Positions 57,651 to 64,000 of a stretch of DNA of 64,000 bases are shown here, one piece after another. Both the position numbers and the translations under genes were made by a program. How positions within the stretch are numbered: the stretch's first letter is position 1; the number at the start of each line of letters is the position of its first letter. Origin of the DNA: VRUE01 sp963824215 (GTDB lineage: Bacteria > Actinomycetota > Thermoleophilia > Solirubrobacterales > 70-9). Under the pieces are notes generated by a model. That model made no database searches. It was not told the DNA's origin and was given only the letters and a program-made list of their open reading frames with translations. The stretch spans positions 806,001-870,000 of the forward strand of contig CAWGOE010000004.1 in assembly GCA_963824215.1 (NCBI GenBank), written 5' to 3'.

Positions 57651-58016
57651 CTAGGCGCTGAAGAGCTGGGCCAGGGAGCGGCCCACATCGGGTGGCTCTT
57701 CTTGGCCCTCGGCGGCGGCGTTGGCGCCTTCGGAGAGGGCCTTGGCGGCGTCGGCAATCTGGTGAGAGCGGCCGCCGCGCAACTCGCCGGACTTCTTCGC
57801 TTCGGCAAGATCGGATTCCATCAGGCCAGCAAGCTCGGCCAGGCGGCGGAGGCCCACGGCGCCAGCAGTTCCCTTGAGGGCATGCGTTTCCGCCCTCAGG
57901 GTCTCGAAGTCTTCGGTCTCGGTCGCAAGCCCGGCCGCGATCACGTCACAGCGCCGTTTCGCCTCTTCGGCGAACGATTTGAGCAGCTCAGGATCGGGCG
58001 CGGTTTTCTCGCTCAT
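57651..58016 (-). CDS. HPt (histidine phosphotransfer) domain protein
   Basis: 121 residues starting MSEKTAPDPELLKSF. The phosphorylated histidine is His45 in ETHALKGTAGAVGL, the H-x-L-K-G-x-A motif, flanked by four-helix-bundle-type helices. It overlaps the stop of the thioredoxin-like lipoprotein gene (ATGA). No histidine kinase or receiver gene is nearby, so its partners are elsewhere. Longer frame to 58265 is antisense or out of place and was cut. Confidence 0.85.
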   Translation of the reverse strand: MSEKTAPDPELLKSFAEEAKRRCDVIAAGLATETEDFETLRAETHALKGTAGAVGLRRLAELAGLMESDLAEAKKSGELRGGRSHQIADAAKALSEGANAAAEGQEEPPDVGRSLAQLFSA

Positions 58017-59095
58017 TCGGCGATCACCTCTTTCACCACACTGGTCAGCTCCTCGACGCCGAACGCTCCCTCGACCTCCGCTTGGACCACGCCCTGGCGG
58101 TCGATCGCAAACAGCCACGGCTCGCTTGGCAAACGGAAGGCCCGCACTTGCGGCCTCACATCCTTGTTCGGATCGTTGTCGTTGTAGATCTCCATATGGA
58201 TGAACGCGGCGTCGTCGCCGTACTGCTCTTTGACCTGCTCGGCCACGTCGACGACCGGACCGCAAACCCGACTCTGGCAGAACTGGGGGGTCGCAAACAA
58301 GAGCACGATCGGTTCTTTGCCGAGCGCATCGGCGTAATCGACGCGGTTTTGGGTGTCTGGCGGCAGGCGGGTGGTGATTTTGGTGAGGTCGCCGCCAGCA
58401 TCCTCAGCGGTAGGCGTGCTGATCTTCGGCGCTTTCTCCCCCACTTTCGGGACGCCCTTGTACTCACCGACGGATGCGCTCGGTAGGAGCGTGGCGGCGA
58501 GTTCATCGCCCTGCCTGACCAGCGCCGCGATCCGCCACTCCCCGTTGCTGGGGAAGTCGAGCTCGGTCGTATAGACGACGGTGGCCGCATCGGGATCGCC
58601 GGTCGTCGTCTGGGCACGGTAGGCGGGCTGCGTGGTGATTCTTTCGATCGCCGCGGGGAAAGGGCCCACTGCGGGCTGTTCGAGCGCTTCCTCTTGCGCG
58701 CGGGCCACCGCGCCCTTCTTCGGCTTGCCGTTCTTGGCCGTTTCTCCGCTGCCTGCCTCAACCCGCGGAACCCTGGCCACGTAGAGCGCGACCTTGGCGT
58801 CGTCGATCTGAGTACGGTCGGGCTCGAAAACACCGAACGGGTAGCGGTTCTTCCCCTTGAAGAAGGCGAGGGCCGCCGGAGAGACGACGACTTCGGCGTG
58901 CGAATCGGCGGCTTCGACGATCTCCTTCAGGGTCTTGCCTTTGGGGCTTGGGAACTCGCTTTTCGGCGGCGCCGGCACGCTCGCAGAGGTCCCCGCAGTC
59001 GAGGTCGTCGAGCCGGAGTCCCCACCGCAACCCGCGCCAATGATCGCGGCGGCGAGCAGGCAGGCAAAAGCACTTGTGGCGCGGCGCCGGGGCAT
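58013..59095 (-). CDS. Lipoprotein with C-terminal thioredoxin-like domain
   Basis: 360 residues. Signal peptide with lipobox AGC at Cys23 (AAAIIGAGC), a Ser/Thr/Gly linker, then a domain with Ala/Pro-rich strands of unknown type. The C-terminal part (about 260-355) reads like a thioredoxin fold: VLLFATPQFCQSRVCGP, where Cys-Gln-Ser-Arg-Val-Cys replaces CxxC, followed by FIHMEIYNDNDPNKDV and a late cis-Pro-type LPSEPWLFAI. Possibly a surface thiol protein or SCO1-like copper/thiol protein; not proven. ATG 59095; TAACAT is 11 bases upstream. Confidence 0.8.
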   Translation of the reverse strand: MPRRRATSAFACLLAAAIIGAGCGGDSGSTTSTAGTSASVPAPPKSEFPSPKGKTLKEIVEAADSHAEVVVSPAALAFFKGKNRYPFGVFEPDRTQIDDAKVALYVARVPRVEAGSGETAKNGKPKKGAVARAQEEALEQPAVGPFPAAIERITTQPAYRAQTTTGDPDAATVVYTTELDFPSNGEWRIAALVRQGDELAATLLPSASVGEYKGVPKVGEKAPKISTPTAEDAGGDLTKITTRLPPDTQNRVDYADALGKEPIVLLFATPQFCQSRVCGPVVDVAEQVKEQYGDDAAFIHMEIYNDNDPNKDVRPQVRAFRLPSEPWLFAIDRQGVVQAEVEGAFGVEELTSVVKEVIAE

Positions 59096-59184
59096 GCGGA
59101 TCGGTCATGTTATTCGGCGGCGAGCCTCGGGCGCTACGCCATATAGGGTGCGTGCCCGGCGACTGACAAGGACGAGGAGGAGCA

Positions 59185-59916
59185 GTGGCGGAGCGAGCAG
59201 CATTGATCACGGGGGCCTCGAGCGGGATCGGGCTGGCGATTGCCCGCACGCTCGGCGAAGAGGGATACGCGCTGACGGTTTCTGCCCGGCGCCCGGAGAA
59301 GCTCGAGGCTGCCGCCGAGGAGCTGCGCGGCGCGGGCCTCGAGGTCCTCAGCGTGCCCGCGAACATGACCGATGAGGACGACGTCGTCGGTGTCTTCGCC
59401 AAGCACCGGGAGACCTACGGGCACCTCGACGCCCTCGTCAACAACGCCGGTGTCGGGATCGGCGCCGCGATGGACGAGATCAAGACGAAGCACCTCGACA
59501 TGCAGCTCGCTGTCAACCTGCGCGCACTGATTATCGGCACGCGCGAGGGCCTGCCGATGCTGCGTGAGGCCGGTGGCGAGCACGGCAAGGCGCTGATCGT
59601 CAACACCGCCTCAATCGCCGGGAAAGGCGGTCAGGCTTGGCTCTCGGTATACGCCGCGACCAAGGGCGCGGTGATCAACTTCACCCAGTCGACCCACAGG
59701 GAAGTGGGCAACGCCGGAATCCAGTGCACGGCGCTGGCGCCGGGGTTCGTCGACACGCCGATGACCGAGTTCGCGAAGGAGCACGTGCCGGGGGAGGAAA
59801 TGATCCGGCCGGAGGACATCGGCGAAGCCGTGCGCTTCCTGCTGCGCACCTCGCCCAACTGTCACGTGCCGGAGATTGTCTTCACCCGACCAGGCGAGGG
59901 CCTGGACACGCCGTAG
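59185..59916 (+). CDS. Short-chain dehydrogenase/reductase
   Basis: 243 residues, classical SDR: TGASSGIGLAIARTL coenzyme motif, NNAGVGIG, Ser/Tyr/Lys catalytic region with YAATKGAVINFT, and PGFVDTPMTEF. Start at GTG 59185 with GAGGAGGAG just upstream. Followed six bases later by a glycosyltransferase gene, perhaps the same operon. Substrate unknown. Confidence 0.92.
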   Translation: MAERAALITGASSGIGLAIARTLGEEGYALTVSARRPEKLEAAAEELRGAGLEVLSVPANMTDEDDVVGVFAKHRETYGHLDALVNNAGVGIGAAMDEIKTKHLDMQLAVNLRALIIGTREGLPMLREAGGEHGKALIVNTASIAGKGGQAWLSVYAATKGAVINFTQSTHREVGNAGIQCTALAPGFVDTPMTEFAKEHVPGEEMIRPEDIGEAVRFLLRTSPNCHVPEIVFTRPGEGLDTP

Positions 59917-59922
59917 CCCGCC

Positions 59923-61161
59923 ATGCGGTTTCTGGTTGCCGCCTTCGGTGACCCAGGTCACGTCTTCCCCGCGATAGCGCTTGGCGAGGCTCTATCGGGG
60001 CGCGGCCACGAGGTGACGATCGAGACCTGGGAGGAGCGACGGGCCGCAGTCGAGGGTGCCGGCCTGGGTTTCGCCGCGGCCGAGGAATACCGCATGTTCC
60101 CGCCGCCCGATCCCGACTCGGAGGAGGGGGATCACGCGGCCGAGGCGGCGCGCGCGCTACTGCCGCTGCTGGAGAAGATGCGCCCGGACGTCGTCGTCAG
60201 CGACATCCTCACCCTCGCCCCAGCACTTGCGGCGGAGGTGGCGGGGGTACCGCGAGCAACTTTGATCCCCCACATCTACCCCGTGGTCGAGCCGGGCCTG
60301 CCGTTTTTCGCGGTCGGCTTGCAGCCGCCGCGGACCCCGCTCGGTCGCGCCGTATGGCGGGCCGGGCAGCGCGCGCTGAACGTCGGGCTCGAGCAGGGGC
60401 GCAGTGACCTCAACCGCCAACGAGCGCGGCTCGGCCTACCCCCAACCGAGCGCTTCCACGGCGGCATCAGCCCTGATCTGGCGCTGGTCGGCACCTTCCC
60501 CCAGCTCGAGTACCCGCGCCGCTGGCCGGCAGGGATCAAGGTGACCGGGCCGATGAGCTTCGAGGCCCCCCATCCGGAGATCGAGCTGCCGCCCGGAGAC
60601 AACCCGCTTGTCTTGGTCGCGCCGAGCACGGCGCACGACTCCCGCAATCACCTCGTCCGCACGGCGCTCGAGGCGCTGGCCTCCGAACCGGTGCGAGTCG
60701 TCGCCACGACCAACCGGATCGTCCCCCAGAGCCCAATCGAGGTTCCAGGTAACGCCGTCCTCGTCGACTGGCTCAGCTACAGCCAGGTGATGCCGGCCGC
60801 CTCGCTGGTGATCTCGCATGGCGGCCACGGCACCGTCGCCCGCGCCCTGGCCGCCGGCACGCCGCTCCTGATCAGCCCCTTCATCGGCGACATGAGCGAG
60901 ACCGCGATGCGGGTCACCTGGGCGAAAGCCGGCCTATCGCTCCCCTGGCGCCTCTGCCGCCCTTCTCCGCTGCGCTGGGCCGCACGTCGCATCCTTGGCG
61001 ATCCTGCCTTCGCGGCCAGAGCCAGCGAGCTCGCCGTCTGGGCCAGCCGGCACAACGGCGCCGAGCGCGGGGCGGAACTGGTCGAGCAGTTGGCGACCGC
61101 TAAGTCAGATGGCGGCGAAGAGCTCCGGGGGTGGGACTCGAACCCACAACCTCTCGGTTAA
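59923..61161 (+). CDS. GT-B glycosyltransferase (UGT/MGT-like)
   Basis: 412 residues as read. N-terminal acceptor domain with FGDPGHVFPAIALGEALSGRGHEV; C-terminal donor domain with VISHGGHGTVARALAAGTPLL and PFIGDMSETAMR in place of the usual DQ..N. Donor is a nucleotide sugar; acceptor unknown. The last residues (GWDSNPQPLG) and the stop codon lie in antisense overlap with tRNA-Asn (61123-61196), so the native C-terminus is probably the VEQLATAKSDGG region read through into the tRNA. Confidence 0.88.
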   Translation: MRFLVAAFGDPGHVFPAIALGEALSGRGHEVTIETWEERRAAVEGAGLGFAAAEEYRMFPPPDPDSEEGDHAAEAARALLPLLEKMRPDVVVSDILTLAPALAAEVAGVPRATLIPHIYPVVEPGLPFFAVGLQPPRTPLGRAVWRAGQRALNVGLEQGRSDLNRQRARLGLPPTERFHGGISPDLALVGTFPQLEYPRRWPAGIKVTGPMSFEAPHPEIELPPGDNPLVLVAPSTAHDSRNHLVRTALEALASEPVRVVATTNRIVPQSPIEVPGNAVLVDWLSYSQVMPAASLVISHGGHGTVARALAAGTPLLISPFIGDMSETAMRVTWAKAGLSLPWRLCRPSPLRWAARRILGDPAFAARASELAVWASRHNGAERGAELVEQLATAKSDGGEELRGWDSNPQPLG

Positions 61162-61196
61162 CAGCCGAGCGCATCTACCAATTGAGCTACCCCGGA
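61123..61196 (-). tRNA. tRNA-Asn (anticodon GUU)
   Basis: A 74-base cloverleaf on the minus strand: acceptor UCCGGGG/CCCCGGA, D arm GCUC, anticodon loop CUGUUAA (GUU), T arm GUGGG-UUCGAGU-CCCAC, discriminator G, no CCA. Upstream (61197-61215) is a short A/T-rich tract that may hold its promoter. The 3' part is antisense to the end of the glycosyltransferase gene. Confidence 0.96.
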
Positions 61197-61230
61197 ATAA
61201 TTAAATATCTTTAAGCGCCTTACCTCTTCA

Positions 61231-61723
61231 TCAGGGCTTCTGGGCACCTAAATCCACCGGCAGAGTAGCGAACCCGCCCTCAACCTCTGCGTGGCAGTTC
61301 GCGCAGAGGAGAATGCACTTTTGGATCTCCGCGCGGCATCGGGCCAGTGAGCGGGAGTGGCCGCGCGCCGCAACGTTGAACTCCTTCTTCTCAGGATCCA
61401 GGTGATGGAACTGAAGAGCGCCGATCCAGCGCCTGTAACCACAAAGCGCACACTCACCACCAGCCTCCTCGACCAACTTCCTCTTGACCTTGCGGCGACG
61501 GGCGATGACCGCTTCAGACCTGCATCGCTTGCACCTGTAATGCCCACTCCCCTCAAGCCGGAACTCAGTGGCGCCGTGACGGCTGCACTCGAACAGCGAG
61601 GTCGGCAAGTCGCCCCGGCGGCGGCGGGGACCCGGGCGTCGAGGGATGCTTGCCAATCTGCTCCCCGATTCTCTCTAGCGACATGCCCTTCGCTAGGCAG
61701 TCCTCCAAGAACCGCTTGTCCAT
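61231..61723 (-). pseudogene. Remnant of an HTH-HNH endonuclease-like gene
   Basis: The readable frame at 61231-61656 (141 residues) encodes an HNH nuclease end: CSRHGATEFRLEG, YRCKRC, CALCGYRRWIGALQFHHLD and CILLCANCHAEVE. The proper start of such genes is seen just upstream in another frame (61723: MDKRFLEDCLAKGMSLERIG then a truncated helix-turn-helix), which runs to a stop at 61565. The region expected between the HTH and the HNH part is missing. So this looks like an internal deletion plus a frameshift. HNH metal residues appear intact. Confidence 0.65.
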
Positions 61724-61779
61724 GTAGATATTCTGCCAACGCTCTCAGACAGAACGATTCATCTGTATCGCTGGGAAAG

Positions 61780-63561
61780 TCAGCCCCCCACACGCTCGGT
61801 GTGGGCTATCCGCTCGACCAGGGCGGCGCGTTCGCGGCTGAGGGCGGCGCGGCGCTCGTAGTCGTCGGCATCGCCGGCGGCGGCGATCTGGGACTCGAGG
61901 CGGCGCTGCTCCAGCAGTAGGTAGTTGAGCTCCATCGCCTCCACCGAGGCGGGCTCGTCGTGGGCGAGGATGACCAGTTCGGCAATCAGGCCGGCGAGTT
62001 GATCGTCGTCGTGGGGAAGGTTGGAGGCCGGGTCCTGCGGATGCTCGCGCAGCCAAGCCACGGCGCGAACGCCGGTCGGTGAGAGATGCTCGTCGGTGAG
62101 GCGGGCCAGGTACTCCCGGCCCTCATCTGGCAGCGCAATGCACATCGCCAGCAGCGCCCGCTCGCGCCGTTCGCGCGAGGTCAGCTCGCCGCCGCTGCGA
62201 CCGGAAGCCGGCGCTGGCGCCCCGCGGCGTTTGGGCGGTTCGGGGGACCCGCCGCTGAGCGGCTGCGCCGACGTCACCCGCCCCATCACGAGGGCCGGCT
62301 CGAGGTCCAGGGCCCCCGCGACCCGCCGCACCAGGTCGTCGCGGCTCGCCGTCTCCCCCATCCCGGCCAGGATCGGCGCCACCTCGGTCAGGGCCCGGTC
62401 ACGCTCGGCCGGAGACGAGACGTCGGTGCCGTCCAGCACCAACCCGACCTGGAACGCCGGCAGATCAACCGCCCCCTCGGCCAGCGCCTTGAAGCGCTCT
62501 GCGCCGCCATCCGCCGCCATCATCTCGGCCGGATCCTCGCCCGCCGGCATCGCCGCCACCCGCAGCCTCATCTTGCGCCCGGCGGCAACCCGCTGGGCGC
62601 GCAGCATCGCGTCCTGTCCGGCGGAGTCAGCATCGAGGGAAAGCACCACCTCGTCGACCATTCCCGAGAGCGCCGCCACCTGCTCCTCGGTTATCGCCGT
62701 GCCCATCACCCCGACCGCTTCGCCGATCCCGGCTTGGTGCAGGGCGAGCACGTCGGTGTATCCCTCGACCACCACGACCCGGCCGCTCTTCGCGATCGCC
62801 TCTTTGGCGAGGTCGATCCCGTAGAGCATCTGACTCTTGTGGAAGAAGTCAGTCTCTGCCGTGTTGACGTACTTGGCGCCCTGGTCAGAGCGCATCGCCC
62901 GTCCGCCGAAGCCGAGCGTGCGGCCGCGGCGGTCGCGGATCGGGAACATGATCCGCTCGCGGAAGCGGTCGTACTCGCCGCCGCTGCGCCCCCGCTGCGC
63001 CAGCCCGACCGCTCGCAGCTCCTCGACCTTGAAGCCCGCCCGCTGTCCGCGCAAAAGCACGGTGTCCCAGGCGCTGGGCGCGTAGCCAACCGCGAAGGCG
63101 CGCAGCGTCTCCTCGCCCAGGCCGCGCTCAGCCAGGTAGGCGCGAGCCTTGCTTGCCTCCTCTGAATCCCAGAGGTATTGAGCGTAGAAAGCGCCGGTGC
63201 GGTCGAGCAGGTCGCCCAGCCGGCGACGCTGCTGACGCCGCGCCTCCGCACGCGGATCCTCTTTCTCCCGCTCCAGCTCAACCCCGTAGCGGTCGGCAAG
63301 CAGCTCCACCGCCTCGGCGAAGCCCAGCCCCTCCTTCTCCTCGACGAACTTGATCGTGTCGCCACCCACACCACAGCCGAAGCAGTGGTAGAGCTTCTCC
63401 TGGGCGTCGACCGAGAACGAGGGAGTGCGCTCCTCGTGGAACGGACAGAGGCCGACCCAGCGGGCACCCTGGCGGCGCAGGTCGGTGTGAGCGGAGACGA
63501 CCTCGACGATGTCGGCGGCTTGCTTGACCCGCTCCAAGCTCTCCTCGGAGATCAGCGCCAT
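61780..63561 (-). CDS. dnaG: DNA primase
   Basis: Makes RNA primers at the replication fork. 593 residues from ATG 63561 (MALISEESLERVKQA). The zinc-binding domain has CPFHEERTPSFSV and YHCFGCGVGGD; the TOPRIM region has VVVVEGYTDVLALHQAG and VVLSLDADSAGQDA. The C-terminal DnaB-contact domain is short and Arg/Glu-rich. Its ATG overlaps the dGTPase stop (TGATG). The long frame to 63864 reads into the upstream gene and was cut. Confidence 0.96.
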   Translation of the reverse strand: MALISEESLERVKQAADIVEVVSAHTDLRRQGARWVGLCPFHEERTPSFSVDAQEKLYHCFGCGVGGDTIKFVEEKEGLGFAEAVELLADRYGVELEREKEDPRAEARRQQRRRLGDLLDRTGAFYAQYLWDSEEASKARAYLAERGLGEETLRAFAVGYAPSAWDTVLLRGQRAGFKVEELRAVGLAQRGRSGGEYDRFRERIMFPIRDRRGRTLGFGGRAMRSDQGAKYVNTAETDFFHKSQMLYGIDLAKEAIAKSGRVVVVEGYTDVLALHQAGIGEAVGVMGTAITEEQVAALSGMVDEVVLSLDADSAGQDAMLRAQRVAAGRKMRLRVAAMPAGEDPAEMMAADGGAERFKALAEGAVDLPAFQVGLVLDGTDVSSPAERDRALTEVAPILAGMGETASRDDLVRRVAGALDLEPALVMGRVTSAQPLSGGSPEPPKRRGAPAPASGRSGGELTSRERRERALLAMCIALPDEGREYLARLTDEHLSPTGVRAVAWLREHPQDPASNLPHDDDQLAGLIAELVILAHDEPASVEAMELNYLLLEQRRLESQIAAAGDADDYERRAALSRERAALVERIAHTERVGG

Positions 63562-64000
63562 CAGAAGCGCGCCGCCTCGGGCACGGTCAGCTCGGCGAAG
63601 CGGGCGATGCAAAAGCGATCGGTCATGCCGGCAAGGTAGTCGGCAACCCGCTGCGCGTCCCCGGCCCCAGGCTCGCCCTCGGGCGCCTCGTCGGGGTGCT
63701 CCATGTAGTGGTCGAAGAGCCCACGTAGGGCGCGCTGCGCCCGTTCGTGCTCGGCGCGTGCCGCCTCTCCCAGGTAGACGCGATCGAACATGAACTTGCG
63801 CAAGCGCAGCATCGCCCCACCCACCTCGTCGCTCTGCTTGATGTCGCCGGCAGCCACCGAGCAATCGACTATGTCGCGCACCAGCGTGTCGATCCGCGCC
63901 GAGCCAGTCGGGCCAAGCAGCGTGATCTCGGCCGATGGAAGGTCCTCGGGCTGCAGGACCCCGGCGCGCAGGGCGTCGTCGATGTCGTGGTTGATGTAGG
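63561..64000 (-). CDS. dgt: dGTP triphosphohydrolase family protein (5' end cut by window)
   Basis: C-terminal 146 residues only. YINHDIDDALRAGVL at the window edge is the dNTP triphosphohydrolase signature after the HD domain, followed by IDTLVRDIVDCS and a helical end with FMFDRVYLGEAARAEHERA. The HD residues lie beyond base 64000. It hydrolyses deoxynucleoside triphosphates in related proteins. Next to dnaG, as in many actinobacteria. Confidence 0.9.
   Translation of the reverse strand, partial: YINHDIDDALRAGVLQPEDLPSAEITLLGPTGSARIDTLVRDIVDCSVAAGDIKQSDEVGGAMLRLRKFMFDRVYLGEAARAEHERAQRALRGLFDHYMEHPDEAPEGEPGAGDAQRVADYLAGMTDRFCIARFAELTVPEAARF

Overview
The window is 64 kb of GC-rich DNA that is almost entirely coding, with short intergenic gaps and many 1, 4 or 8-base gene overlaps. 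Several signs point to a free-living high-GC actinobacterium, most likely of the Thermoleophilia/Solirubrobacterales type: mihF directly upstream of gmk, an Excalibur-domain secreted protein, tRNAs without encoded CCA, a ThrC-like/sulfur-carrier pair, and an HNH family that I associate with that class. This placement is inferred from gene content, not from a tree. I see no prophage, insertion sequence or CRISPR array.

Layout. 1-4176 (minus): rimP-nusA-infB behind a promoter and an intrinsic terminator in the leader. 4177-6711 (minus): mihF, gmk, rpoZ, coaBC. 6778-15692 (minus): pyrimidine operon pyrR-pyrB-pyrC-carA-carB-pyrK/pyrD, with PyrK and PyrD fused and a probable PyrR-binding hairpin beside the pyrR ribosome binding site. 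15753-21494: hydrolase, RNase Z, a PD-(D/E)XK nuclease, tRNA-Arg, SRAP protease, and a two-gene CDP-sugar module. 21510-23213 (minus): SAM-I riboswitch, terminator, ThrC-like enzyme and a Gly-Gly sulfur carrier. This reads as a SAM-controlled O-phosphohomoserine to homocysteine route. 23342-28957: CorA-like transporter, HIT hydrolase, phosphohexomutase, metallo-hydrolase, Excalibur protein, lipid kinase. 28958-40462 (minus): yebC, ruvC, ruvA, ruvB, zinc-ribbon protein, fused secDF, small membrane protein, recJ, rsh. 40487-43513: membrane protein, M29 aminopeptidase, pdxT, pdxS. 43641-51442: RpiR regulator, a five-gene operon of mostly unknown genes, Ser/Thr kinase, secreted protein, a degenerate GGDEF/HD-GYP protein, coiled-coil lipoprotein. 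51547-57463: PhzF protein, methyltransferase, DUF1330 protein, TetR with two operators, DUF2339/DUF3999 pair. 57531-64000: tRNA-Met, HPt protein, thioredoxin-like lipoprotein, SDR, glycosyltransferase, tRNA-Asn, HNH remnant, dnaG and the end of a dGTPase gene.

The most unusual signals are: (i) long GC-rich palindromes lying inside coding regions in frame (nusA, coaBC, the pyrK/pyrD junction, recJ) plus one between genes; (ii) the riboswitch-controlled ThrC-like/sulfur-carrier operon; (iii) the nusA operon, with an attenuator-like leader, a RimP without its second domain, and a NusA carrying a Cys/His knuckle; (iv) recurrent leaderless-type promoters, where a TANNNT box lies 7-10 bases before the start codon.
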